NCBI GenBank assembly: GCA_910584145.1
Contig: CAJTXX010000005.1
Span: 14,647 to 78,646, forward strand
Direction of reading: 5' to 3'
Length of the DNA: 64,000 bases
Origin: an uncultured Eggerthellaceae bacterium
Lineage (GTDB): Bacteria > Actinomycetota > Coriobacteriia > Coriobacteriales > Eggerthellaceae
The position numbers were made by a program, and so were the translations under genes. Shown here in pieces: positions 55,640 through 63,954 of the stretch (positions within the stretch are counted from its first letter, which is position 1; each line of letters starts with the position of its first letter). A model generated the notes under the pieces. That model was not told the DNA's origin and ran no database searches. It saw nothing but the letters and a program-made list of their open reading frames with translations.

Positions 55640-55864
55640 ATGCAGGAAATAGTCCTGACGCCATCGACGGTTGCGCTCCTTCTGCTTATCGGGTTGCTCG
55701 TGGCGCTCGCCATATGGCGCTTGGTGCGCCGCGGCATGTGCGACTGCGGCGATCAGTGCGACAGCGGCGCCTGCCAGCATTGCGCGCAGGCGCGGCAGTG
55801 CGATCCGGCGAAGGGCTGCTCGGCGGCCGCTGATGCCGTGTCGAAGATGCGTTCGCGCCTGTGA
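55640..55864 (+). CDS. FeoB-associated Cys-rich membrane protein
   Basis: A 74-residue protein with one N-terminal membrane helix (TVALLLLIGLLVALAIWRLV) and a Cys-rich tail: MCDCGDQCDSGACQHCAQAR then CDPAKGC, eight cysteines in about 30 residues. This is the typical small protein encoded after feoB in many anaerobes. The tail probably handles iron on the cytoplasmic side. ATG 55640 follows ggggtgaaag. Confidence 0.85.
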   Translation: MQEIVLTPSTVALLLLIGLLVALAIWRLVRRGMCDCGDQCDSGACQHCAQARQCDPAKGCSAAADAVSKMRSRL

Positions 55865-55922
55865 TACCATGACAAGGCGCCCCGCACGGGCGTTCATCTG
55901 CAGGCGTCAGCGGAAGAAGCGC

Positions 55923-56303
55923 ATGGAGAAGATCTCTAAATCGCACGAAGACTACCTGGAAGCCATCGTGATGCTCGGCGGCGCTTCCAGCCCGGTGCGC
56001 GCGGTAGACGTAGCCGCCAAGCTCGGCGTGTCGAAGGCGTCGGTGAGCAAGGCCATCTCGGCGCTGAAGGAGAAGGGCCTGGCCGACCAGCCGCACTACG
56101 GCGACATAACGCTGACGGCGGAGGGCCGCGCATACGGCACGAAGGTGTTCGACCGGCACCGGGCGCTCACGCTGTTCCTGCACAAAGCGGTGGGCATAGA
56201 TGCCGCCGTCGCCGAGGAAGAGGCGTGCATCATGGAGCACGCCATCAGCGACGAATCGTTCGAGAAATGGCTCGTCTTCATAGATGGGCTCGATATCCGG
56301 TAA
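55923..56303 (+). CDS. DtxR-family metal-dependent regulator
   Basis: A 126-residue protein: SKSHEDYLEAIVMLGGASSP, then VRAVDVAAKLGVSKASVSKA and ISALKEKGLADQPHYGDITL form the winged helix, followed by the helical dimerisation domain with metal-site residues (HRALTLFLHKAVGID, EEEACIMEHAISDE). The SH3-like third domain is absent, as in MntR-type members. It probably represses the feo cluster through the palindrome at 53015. Confidence 0.88.
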   Translation: MEKISKSHEDYLEAIVMLGGASSPVRAVDVAAKLGVSKASVSKAISALKEKGLADQPHYGDITLTAEGRAYGTKVFDRHRALTLFLHKAVGIDAAVAEEEACIMEHAISDESFEKWLVFIDGLDIR

Positions 56304-56351
56304 TTCGCGTTTCCGGGTTCACGCGAAGCGGTGCGCGTGGTACCCTGATAG

Positions 56352-57191
56352 ATGCTCTTGCAGCTGAAACCAGACCCGAACGCACCACGCCTGAGGAGCA
56401 TATTGCCGAAGCAGTCGAACATCGTCTCTTTCGAGGACGCCCGCCGTTCAGCCAGAAGGCGGAATGGCGCCAGTTCAGCTGCTGTTCCAGGCACATCCCG
56501 CCTTACCAGCGCCATCGAGGACGCCCCGCCCGAGCCCCAGCCGAGCCAACAGCTGACGACGAGCTTGGGGTCGCGCCACGAGCAGGCGAAGCGCCGCCGC
56601 AACAAGGCGCGCGCGTCACGCAAGTTCGACGCCGCGTATGGCAGCTCGACGCCGAGCGCGCCGGTAGAGGGCGCTCCCCGCGCCGCCGTCTACGAGGGTA
56701 AGATGGGCGCGCGCCATCGCAAGGCGGCAGCGGCGCTCCAGAGCGGGGCGGCCAGCGTGCAGTCGTTCGCCACGGGCGTGATGGGCTCCATCCATCTGCC
56801 CGACTTCAAGCGTATGCCGCGCAAGACGATACGCACGCTGCTCACCATCGGGTGCGTGTTCATGTTGTGCTTCATGATGTACACCCCGGCCCAGCAGTAT
56901 TACAAGCAGATGCGCGAACGCGACCGCCTGGCCGCGGAATACGAGGCGGTGCTCGATCGCAACGACGCGCTGGCCGCCTCGGTCGATAGCCTCCAGAGCC
57001 ATTCCGGCATCGAGGACAAGGCCCACAGCGAATACGGCATGGTGAAGGAAGGCGAGCAGGCCGGCAGCGTGTCGGGCATCGACGTGGTGGGCGATTCCGA
57101 CTTCACCGCGAACGTGGTGCCCGGCGGCGTGCCCGCGCCCGACACCTGGTATTCGGGCTTCCTCGACGTGTTCTTCCTGTACGCGCGATGA
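56352..57191 (+). CDS. Septum formation initiator (FtsB/DivIC-like)
   Basis: A 279-residue protein with a long disordered basic N-terminus (about 150 residues), one membrane helix (TIRTLLTIGCVFMLCFMMYT, about 163-182), a coiled coil (RERDRLAAEYEAVLDRNDAL) and a short extracytoplasmic C-domain (DKAHSEYGMVKEGEQ). This is the DivIC/FtsB layout of actinobacteria, which acts in the divisome with FtsL and FtsQ. The following ppx gene overlaps by 4 bp. Confidence 0.82.
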   Translation: MLLQLKPDPNAPRLRSILPKQSNIVSFEDARRSARRRNGASSAAVPGTSRLTSAIEDAPPEPQPSQQLTTSLGSRHEQAKRRRNKARASRKFDAAYGSSTPSAPVEGAPRAAVYEGKMGARHRKAAAALQSGAASVQSFATGVMGSIHLPDFKRMPRKTIRTLLTIGCVFMLCFMMYTPAQQYYKQMRERDRLAAEYEAVLDRNDALAASVDSLQSHSGIEDKAHSEYGMVKEGEQAGSVSGIDVVGDSDFTANVVPGGVPAPDTWYSGFLDVFFLYAR

Positions 57192-58135
57192 TGGACGGGC
57201 GCTACGCAGCTATAGATATCGGCACGGTCACCTGCCGCATGATGGTGGCTGATGTGCGCGCAGGCGAGCTGCATATCCTGGCGAAGGAATACCGCATAAC
57301 GAACCTGGGCGAAGGGGTGGATGCCTCGCGCGAGCTATCGGCGGCGGCTATGGCGCGCGTGGAAGAGGCGCTGCGCGGCTTCCTCGCGGTGCGCGATGCG
57401 CTGGATACCGCTGAGCACCCGTTGCTGCGCACGATGGTGGTGGCCACCTCGGCCGCCCGCGACGCCCGTAATGCCGGCGCGTTCGAGGAGATGCTGCGCG
57501 GGCTCGGCTTGCAGCTCCAGGTGATAAGCGGCGACGAGGAGGCGGCCCTGACGTTCGCGGGCGCCACCGCGCGCTTCGCTGGCGAGCGCGTGATGGTGGT
57601 GGATGTGGGCGGCGGCTCCACCGAGCTGTCCATCGGGCAAGCGGGCGGCGCGCCCGAGGCGGCGCACTCCTTCGACATCGGCTGCCGTCGCGCCACCGAG
57701 CGCTTCCTCATCTCCGACTCGCCGGCGCCTGAGGAGGTGGCGCAGGCGCGTGCGTGGATGGGTGCGCAGTTCTGCGCGTGGCTCGCCGAGGCGCGGGAGG
57801 CGGGCTGCGCGCCTGCCGAGCGCATGATAGCCGTTGCGGGCACGGCCACCACCGCCGTGAGCATCCGCGAGCGCATGAGCGTCTACGACGCGGAGCGCGT
57901 CGACCTGGCGCAGGTGCAGCTCGCCGAGCTGCGCCAGATAGGCGACCAGCTACTGGCGCTGCCCCTTGCCGAGCGCCGCCAGGTGCCCGGGCTCGACCCC
58001 GGCCGAGCGCCGGTCATAGCGGCGGGCATGCTGATACTGGAAGAAGCCATGCGCGCGGCCGGTCAGACGGCGTTCACCGTGAGCGAATCGGATATACTGA
58101 ACGGGATGATAATCCGCTGCGCCAGTGCCGGATGA
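57188..58135 (+). CDS. Exopolyphosphatase Ppx/GppA family
   Basis: A 315-residue member of the ASKHA superfamily: AAIDIGTVTCRMMVADVRAG at the start (phosphate 1 loop), ATSAARDARNAGAFEEML, the phosphate 2 motif VVDVGGGSTELSIG and AGTATTAVSIRERM. The enzyme removes phosphate from polyphosphate or pppGpp. It is compact, without the C-terminal HD domain. ATG 57188 overlaps the divIC-like stop; this gene pair is conserved in actinobacteria. Confidence 0.9.
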   Translation: MMDGRYAAIDIGTVTCRMMVADVRAGELHILAKEYRITNLGEGVDASRELSAAAMARVEEALRGFLAVRDALDTAEHPLLRTMVVATSAARDARNAGAFEEMLRGLGLQLQVISGDEEAALTFAGATARFAGERVMVVDVGGGSTELSIGQAGGAPEAAHSFDIGCRRATERFLISDSPAPEEVAQARAWMGAQFCAWLAEAREAGCAPAERMIAVAGTATTAVSIRERMSVYDAERVDLAQVQLAELRQIGDQLLALPLAERRQVPGLDPGRAPVIAAGMLILEEAMRAAGQTAFTVSESDILNGMIIRCASAG

Positions 58136-58168
58136 ACCGCAGGGCGCACGCCGCGTGAGTTGGGGAAT

Positions 58169-59224
58169 ATGGAGACGATCAGCGAGATACTGAGGTCGGC
58201 GGACGCGCCGCCCGCATCGTTCGAGGAATACCTGGACCGCTACGCCGACAAGGTGGGCGACCTGGTGAACGAATACATACCGCGGGGGACCCATCCCGAC
58301 ATGGACCGCTACCTGTACGACCCGCTGCTGAGCTACAGCCGCAATGGCGGCAAGCGCCACCGGCCGTTGATCTGCTTCGCTGCATGCATGGCGGTGGGTG
58401 GCAATGCCGACCTCGCCACGTCAGCAGCGGCGGCCATCGAGCATTTCCACACCGCAGCGCTCATCCACGACGACATAGCCGACGAGGCCGAAGTGCGCCG
58501 CGGCGAGCCGTGCCTGCACCTGACCGAGGGCATGGGGCTCGCCATCAACATGGGCGACCTCGCTCTGACGCTGGCTTGCGGCACGGTGATGCAAGACCCC
58601 ATCTTGGACGACGCCACGAAGATACGCGTGGTGAGCGAGCTGATAACCATGACCTGCCGCACCGTCGAGGGCCAGGCGCTCGACATCGGCTGGGCGCGCG
58701 ACGAGCGCTACGACATAACACCCGAAGACTATCTGGTGATGGCCACGCACAAGACCGCGCACTACTCCGGTGCGGTGCCGCTGGCATGCGGCGCCATCAT
58801 CGGCGGCGGCACCGAGCCCGAGGTGGAAGCGCTGCGCAGCTACGGGCTCGATACGGGACTCGCCTTCCAGATACAAGACGACCTGCTGAACCTGATCGGT
58901 GCGGAGGAATCCACGAAGAAGGACTTCCGCAGCGACATAACCGAGGGGAAGCGCACGTTGGTGGTGGTGCATGCGCTCCAGAACCTGGGCAGCGCCGACC
59001 GCGAGCGCCTGATAGGCATCCTCTCGTCGAAGGAGCGCGATCCCGAGGTGCTGGCCGAAGCCGTGGCCCTCATGGAGGGCGCTGGCTCCATCGAGTACGC
59101 GCGCAGCTACGCCGAGCGTCTGACGAGCGCCGCGAAGGAGCGCCTGCGCGAGACGGTGGCGCCCAGCCAGCCGCGCGATATGCTCGAGTCGATGGCCGAC
59201 TGGTTCGTGGGAAGGCTGAAGTAG
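58169..59224 (+). CDS. Trans-isoprenyl diphosphate synthase
   Basis: A 351-residue polyprenyl synthetase. It has GGKRHRPLICFAAC, first Asp-rich motif LIHDDIADEAEVRRGEP (DDxxD), GQALDIGWARDERYDITPED, KTAHYSGAVPLACGAI and second Asp motif AFQIQDDLLNLIGAEESTKK (DDxxN, a variant of DDxxD). It condenses isopentenyl diphosphate onto allylic primers to make quinone side chains or lipid carriers. Start ATG 58169 preferred; TTG 58160 possible. Confidence 0.92.
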   Translation: METISEILRSADAPPASFEEYLDRYADKVGDLVNEYIPRGTHPDMDRYLYDPLLSYSRNGGKRHRPLICFAACMAVGGNADLATSAAAAIEHFHTAALIHDDIADEAEVRRGEPCLHLTEGMGLAINMGDLALTLACGTVMQDPILDDATKIRVVSELITMTCRTVEGQALDIGWARDERYDITPEDYLVMATHKTAHYSGAVPLACGAIIGGGTEPEVEALRSYGLDTGLAFQIQDDLLNLIGAEESTKKDFRSDITEGKRTLVVVHALQNLGSADRERLIGILSSKERDPEVLAEAVALMEGAGSIEYARSYAERLTSAAKERLRETVAPSQPRDMLESMADWFVGRLK

Positions 59225-59227
59225 CGC

Positions 59228-60115
59228 ATGAACTCCATCAGGAAAGGCGATAGCGGCGCCGCGGTCGAGGACGTGCAGGAGCGCTTGGCGAAGCTGGGGC
59301 TCCTGGCTGAGGCTGGCGTATCGGGCACGTTCGACGACGCCACGCTGGCAGCGGTGCAGAAGCTCTGCGAGCAGACCGGCCTGCCCGTGAGCGACGAGGT
59401 GGACTCGAAGGTGTGGGCGCGCTTGGTGGACGCCACCTATCACATGGGCGACCGCACGCTGTACCTGCGCATGCCGTACTTGCATGGCAACGACGTGCTC
59501 GAGCTGCAACAGGCGCTCGGCGCGCTCGGCTTCGCCAGCGGCGACGAGGACGCTATCTTCGGCGCGCTGACCGAGAACGCGCTGCGCAAGTTCCAGGTGA
59601 ACCTGGGCCTGCCCTCCGACGGCATCGCGGGCGCATTCACGTTCAAGGCGCTGTACAACCTGGAGCATTCGTGGGCTGGCAAGGAATCGCTGCACGAGCA
59701 GCTGAACCTGGGCTTCGCGCGGGCGGCCGACGTGCTGGAGGCGAACGCGCTGTGCCTCTACGGCACCGACGATTTCACGCGCTCGGTGGCGCATCGCATG
59801 TCGAATCTGGCGCTCGCCACGAATCCGGCTTCGCGCATCGTGAGCGCTGACGCGCTGTCGGTGGCGCCGGGCGAGGATATGCTCCTCGTGGAGATAGCCC
59901 TGGCCTCGCAAGACGACGCGGTACCCGTGGTGGAATACGCGGAAGAGGACATGCTGGCTCGCCGTCTGTCGGGCGCCATCCAAGCGGCGCGCGCGGCGAA
60001 GCCGTTGCGCATCAAGGTGGTGCTGCCGGGCAAGACCTGGATGGATGCGGGCGAGGACCGCACCGCTCAGCACTTCGCCATAACGCTGCTCGACGCTCTG
60101 TGCAGCGCGCTGTAG
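59228..60115 (+). CDS. Peptidoglycan-binding protein with amidase-like tail
   Basis: A 295-residue protein with two PG_binding_1 repeats: GDSGAAVEDVQERLAKLGLL (residues about 7-70) and NDVLELQQALGALGFASGDE (about 88-150). The C-terminal 130 residues resemble a degenerate amidase_3/CwlB fold: LNLGFARAADVLEANALCLYG and a conserved VEYAEEDMLARRLSGAIQAA segment. No signal peptide is seen, which is odd for a cell-wall protein. It lies 3 bp after the isoprenyl synthase gene. Confidence 0.65.
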   Translation: MNSIRKGDSGAAVEDVQERLAKLGLLAEAGVSGTFDDATLAAVQKLCEQTGLPVSDEVDSKVWARLVDATYHMGDRTLYLRMPYLHGNDVLELQQALGALGFASGDEDAIFGALTENALRKFQVNLGLPSDGIAGAFTFKALYNLEHSWAGKESLHEQLNLGFARAADVLEANALCLYGTDDFTRSVAHRMSNLALATNPASRIVSADALSVAPGEDMLLVEIALASQDDAVPVVEYAEEDMLARRLSGAIQAARAAKPLRIKVVLPGKTWMDAGEDRTAQHFAITLLDALCSAL

Positions 60116-60258
60116 CCGCGTGCTCCCTTGCGCCCTGCGACCGCCGCTGCGCCTCGCGGCGCACCGGTCGCCCTCCGTGCCGATGGCGGGCGCGTTCTGC
60201 GCGCTCGTTCAGATAGAATGTGCTCTGCGCAGCATTCCCGACAAAAGAAGGCGAAGAG

Positions 60259-61266
60259 ATGCAAGATCACTATTTGGGCATAGATATCGGGTCCATCTCC
60301 ACGAAGGGCGTCGTGGTGAACGGCGACCGGGAGATCGTGGCGCGCTCGTACCTGTGGACCGAGGGTAATCCGGCGCAGGCCGCGAAGCGGGTGCTGGCCG
60401 AGTTGGCTGAGCAGCTGCCCGACAGCACGCGCGTGGTGGGCGCTGGCACCACGGGCAGCGCGCGGCGCCTGGTGGGCGCCATGATCGGCGCCAGCGTGGT
60501 GAAGAACGAGATAACGGCGCACGCGGTGGGCACCACCTGCCTGCATCCCGATGTGCGCACCATCTTGGAGATAGGCGGCCAAGACAGCAAGATCATCTGC
60601 GTGGACGGCGGCATCGCGGTCGATTACGCCATGAACACGCTGTGCGCGGCCGGTACGGGTTCGTTCCTGTCGAGCCAGGCGCACCGGCTGGGCGTGGAAG
60701 TGGAGGATTTCGGCCCCATCGCGCTGACGAGCGAGAAGCCGGCCAACATAGCCGCGCGCTGCACCGTGTTCGCCGAGAGCGATCTGGTGCATAAGATACA
60801 GGTGGGCTATGCGCGCGAGGATATCATCGCCGGGCTCTGCAATGCGGTGGCGAGCAACTACCTGAACAACGTGGGCAAGGGCAAGAAGATAGCCGCGCCC
60901 GTGGTGTTCCAGGGCGGCGTATCGAAGAACGTGGGCGTGGTGCATGCCTTCGAGGAGCAGCTGGGCATGCCGGTGGCGGTCGATCCCGACGGGCACCTGA
61001 TGGGCGCGTTCGGCGCGGCGCTGCTCGCGGCCGATGCCGGGCCGGTCAGCGCCGAGGGGGCAGCGGGCGTGCCTGCGGCCACGGGCCCGTTCGCTGGCGG
61101 CAGCTTCGATTTCGACGCGGTGGAAGATTTCGCTTTCACAACACGTGAGGTGGAGTGCCAGAAATGCGCCAACCATTGCGAGATAATCTGCGTGTACCGT
61201 GATCGCGACTTGATCGACGCGTGGGGCAATCGCTGCGAGCGTGGCGAGGTGCGCACAGCCCGCTAG
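60259..61266 (+). CDS. BadF/HgdC-type ATPase activase
   Basis: A 335-residue member of the family that activates 2-hydroxyacyl-CoA or benzoyl-CoA-type dehydratases by ATP-driven electron transfer. Motifs are YLGIDIGSISTKGVVVNGDR, GAGTTGSARRL, ILEIGGQDSKIICVDGG, NTLCAAGTGSFLSSQAHRLG and RCTVFAESDLVHK (cluster-ligand cysteines in both). The C-terminal ECQKCANHCEIICVYRD then GNRCERG adds a Cys-rich segment like the start of the longer fused forms. ATG 60259 follows gaaggcgaagag. No dehydratase subunits are adjacent. Confidence 0.88.
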   Translation: MQDHYLGIDIGSISTKGVVVNGDREIVARSYLWTEGNPAQAAKRVLAELAEQLPDSTRVVGAGTTGSARRLVGAMIGASVVKNEITAHAVGTTCLHPDVRTILEIGGQDSKIICVDGGIAVDYAMNTLCAAGTGSFLSSQAHRLGVEVEDFGPIALTSEKPANIAARCTVFAESDLVHKIQVGYAREDIIAGLCNAVASNYLNNVGKGKKIAAPVVFQGGVSKNVGVVHAFEEQLGMPVAVDPDGHLMGAFGAALLAADAGPVSAEGAAGVPAATGPFAGGSFDFDAVEDFAFTTREVECQKCANHCEIICVYRDRDLIDAWGNRCERGEVRTAR

Positions 61267-61479
61267 GCTCTGCGGTGGCGGCTCTCCGGCCGCCGGGCCG
61301 AGCCGTTCTCGGAGGTCACGAGAGGCGCGCCGGAGCATCGGGCCATCTGCGGGCGGCAGCCCTGATGGCGCACGGTCCTCCGATGGTCGCCGCTTCGCTG
61401 CGAGGCCTGCTCGGTGTGCTCCCTCGGGTTCGCGCGGTCGCGGTCGGCGGTTCGGCTCGCTGGCTGGAAGGCGTGGCTC
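61267..61479. other. Intergenic stretch, nothing definite seen
   Basis: 213 bp of very GC-rich sequence between the activase and CLC genes, open in several frames but without a convincing ribosome binding site, hairpin or promoter. An N-terminal extension of the CLC gene from 61414 cannot be excluded. Confidence 0.4.
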
Positions 61480-62895
61480 ATGGAGCGGTTCGATGGGAAG
61501 CAGATCGCGCGGCATTGGCTGTTCGCGCTGGTGGTGGGCGTTGTCAGCGCGTTCGCCAGCATCGTGCTGTGCCTGATGGTGGGCTGGTCGTATGAGGCGT
61601 TCACGGCGCTCCCGTGGCTCGTGTGGCTGCTGCCGGTGTTCGGCATCGCGTCCCTTCTCCTGTACCGATGGTGGAAGCTGCGGCTCGACCTGACCACGCA
61701 TCGCGTCGTCCAGAGCATGCGCGATAACCGTCCCATAAGCCCTCTGCTGGCGCCGGGCATCCTGTTGGGCACGTGCTTGAGCATCTTAGGCGGCGGCTCG
61801 GTGGGTAAAGAGGCGGGCGCGCTGCAGATAGGCGCCTCGCTCGGCACGTTGGTATCGCGCCCGCTGAAGCTGCAGTCGGTCTACCGCAAGAACGCCGATG
61901 AATCCATGACCGGCTTCGTGGCGGCCACGGGCATGGCGGCCACGTTCAGCGCGCTGTTCTTCGCACCGCTGGGCTCGTGCATGTTCGTGCTGGAGCTGAC
62001 GCGGTTCCATAAGACCATCAGCAAGCATGTGGCCACCATCGTGGTGGCGTGCTTCGTCGCGTGGGGCATCGCCAGCATCTTCGGCATCGGCGATGTCATC
62101 GACAAGGTAGCGGTGCCCGAGCTCGCATGGCCCATCATCGGGAAGTGCGTGGTCATCGGCGTTGCGGTGGCCATCATGGGCACGGTGTTCGACAGCTCCA
62201 TCCACTGGCTGCACGATCTGACATGGCGCATCTCGAAGAACTACTTCGTATGGGTGGTCGTCGGTGGGCTGCTGTTCGCTGCGCTGGTCACGTTCTGCGG
62301 GTGGGGGCACCTCACCGGCAGCGGTGGGGATACCCTGATGGATGCGCTGCACGGCCGCTTCGGCGCGTGGGATTTCGCCATCAAGGCGCTGCTGACGCTC
62401 ATCTGCCTGGGCTTCTGGTTCAAGGGCGGCGAGATCATGCCGTCGTTCTGCATCGGCGGCCTTCTGGGCGCGTCGTGCACTTACCTCACCGGCGGCGACC
62501 CGGCATTCGGCGCAGCGGTGGGCGTCATGGGATTCTTCGCCGCGTTCAGCCGGTGCCCCTTGGCGGCGTTCTTGATGGGCTGCGAGATATTCGGCTGGGC
62601 GATGGCGCCGTACTTCGCCGTGGCCGTGGGCGTGTCGTACATGTTCGGCAGCCCGGTGGGCATGTACGGCGACGGCGTGGACCGCCTGATACGCACTCGT
62701 TGGGGCGACAACCTATGGAAGACGATGCGCGAGCGCATGGAAGACGAGAAGGCTGCCGACGCTCCCGACCCCGGCGTCGTAGAGCTCGCCGAGAACGCCG
62801 TCCAAGCCGCCAGGATGACCCTCACCTCCCCCGGAGCAGCCGTCCCCCCAGAAGGAACCGAAGCCACGACCCCACCAGAGCAACCCCCACGATAG
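61480..62895 (+). CDS. CLC-family chloride channel/antiporter
   Basis: A 471-residue membrane protein with about ten helices. CLC signatures are GGGSVGKEAGALQIGASLGT (the GKEGP-type motif, with Ala in place of Pro, and part of the anion site), ATGMAATFSALFFAPLGSCM (GxFxP-like) and GGEIMPSFCIGGLLGASCTY. The gating Glu lies in the first motif. CLC proteins move chloride or fluoride, often against protons. The C-terminus is a short disordered tail. ATG 61480 is chosen. Confidence 0.85.
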   Translation: MERFDGKQIARHWLFALVVGVVSAFASIVLCLMVGWSYEAFTALPWLVWLLPVFGIASLLLYRWWKLRLDLTTHRVVQSMRDNRPISPLLAPGILLGTCLSILGGGSVGKEAGALQIGASLGTLVSRPLKLQSVYRKNADESMTGFVAATGMAATFSALFFAPLGSCMFVLELTRFHKTISKHVATIVVACFVAWGIASIFGIGDVIDKVAVPELAWPIIGKCVVIGVAVAIMGTVFDSSIHWLHDLTWRISKNYFVWVVVGGLLFAALVTFCGWGHLTGSGGDTLMDALHGRFGAWDFAIKALLTLICLGFWFKGGEIMPSFCIGGLLGASCTYLTGGDPAFGAAVGVMGFFAAFSRCPLAAFLMGCEIFGWAMAPYFAVAVGVSYMFGSPVGMYGDGVDRLIRTRWGDNLWKTMRERMEDEKAADAPDPGVVELAENAVQAARMTLTSPGAAVPPEGTEATTPPEQPPR

Positions 62896-62961
62896 GCTGC
62901 TCCCGATCAACAATGGCGTACGTGCATCACCGGGCGTTGAAAACGTCCCAATCGGCAAAAA

Positions 62962-62977
62962 TGTTTCACGTGAAACA
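62962..62977. promoter_or_regulatory. parS site (perfect 16-mer)
   Basis: TGTTTCACGTGAAACA, identical to the conserved ParB-binding centromere sequence found near the replication origin in most bacteria. Confidence 0.92.
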
Positions 62978-63020
62978 ATTCCGGAAGCACAGCACGGTTG
63001 AGCCCCAACCAACTCTGAAT

Positions 63021-63036
63021 CGTTTCACGTGAAACA
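63021..63036. promoter_or_regulatory. parS site (15 of 16)
   Basis: CGTTTCACGTGAAACA, one mismatch at the first base from the canonical parS, 59 bp from the perfect site. A degenerate half-site CGTTTCACG occurs at 63120-63128. Confidence 0.88.
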
Positions 63037-63168
63037 TTTTTGGCACCCACGAGCCGCAGAACTAAGTTGCTAGAACCCCACAGGTCGAACCACCCAAAAC
63101 CGCTCCAACCCGCAACAGCCGTTTCACGCGGAGCGTCCGGCACCAAAGAGCCGCAGCGCTGCCAGTGC

Positions 63169-63933
63169 TCACCCTGCTTGGTAGTTCGCTAGGAAGAGGC
63201 GGGTGCGCTCGTGCTGGGGGTCGTTGATGACGTCGACGGCGCGGCCGCGCTCTACTACAGTGCCGCCGTCCATGAAGATCAGCTTGTCGGCGACATCGCG
63301 CGCGAACGACATCTCGTGCGTCACGATCACCATCGTGGTGTGCTCGAGCGCCAGCTCGCGTATCACGCGCAGCACCTCGCGGGTGAGCTCCGGGTCGAGG
63401 GCGCTCGTCGGCTCGTCGAAGTACAGCACATCGGGGTTCATGGCGAGCGCCCGCGCTATGGCCACGCGCTGCTGCTGGCCGCCGGAGAGCTCGCAGGGGA
63501 CCATGTCCTCCTTGCCGGCGAGCCCCATCTTCTCAAGCAGTCCGCGCCCGCGCGTCTCGGCGGCTTCGCGCGGCATCTTCCGCACGCTGATGAGCGGGTC
63601 TATCACGTTCTTCAACACGGTGAAGTGGGGGAACAGGTTGAAGTTCTGGAACACCAGCCCGTAACGGGTCTTCGCTTCGGCCAGCACCTTCTTCGGCGCA
63701 TAGACAGCATGCCCGTCGGCGTTGCTGTCGGCAACCACCAGGTCGCCGTAGGCCAACCGCCCGGAATCGAGCGTCTCCAGCATGGTCAGGCAGCGCAGCA
63801 GCGTCGATTTGCCGCCACCGCTCGGCCCGATGATAGCCAGCACATCACCTGCCTCGACCTCGAGCGAGATGCCCTTCAGCACCTCAGTGCTCCCAAAGCT
63901 CTTATGCGCATCAACCAAAGAAACGACGCTCAC
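63169..63933 (-). CDS. Polar amino-acid ABC transporter ATP-binding protein
   Basis: A 254-residue GlnQ-type ATPase on the minus strand: Walker A GPSGGGKSTLLR, Q-loop VFQNFNLFPHFTVLKNV, signature ELSGGQQQRVAIARALAM, Walker B VLYFDEPTSALDP and the H-loop TIVTHEMSF region. The LFPHxTVLxNV Q-loop segment is typical of amino-acid importers. GTG 63933 is preferred as start because gaggg lies 6 bp before it; GTG 63939 would touch that site. Confidence 0.93.
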   Translation of the reverse strand: MSVVSLVDAHKSFGSTEVLKGISLEVEAGDVLAIIGPSGGGKSTLLRCLTMLETLDSGRLAYGDLVVADSNADGHAVYAPKKVLAEAKTRYGLVFQNFNLFPHFTVLKNVIDPLISVRKMPREAAETRGRGLLEKMGLAGKEDMVPCELSGGQQQRVAIARALAMNPDVLYFDEPTSALDPELTREVLRVIRELALEHTTMVIVTHEMSFARDVADKLIFMDGGTVVERGRAVDVINDPQHERTRLFLANYQAG

Positions 63934-63954
63934 ACCCACCCCTCTCTTCCTGAG

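Larger units (their letters stand above)
62896..63168. other. Gene-free parS-containing region
   Basis: 273 bp between convergent genes (CLC on plus, ABC ATPase on minus). It contains two parS-like sites and a half-site, and no supported reading frame. Confidence 0.7.

Noticed and set aside
58421..61701. Two minus-strand open frames of about 550 codons each over the isoprenyl synthase, PG-binding and activase genes
   Set aside because: High-GC antisense shadows of three recognised plus-strand genes; composition is rich in His, Arg and Ala without motifs.
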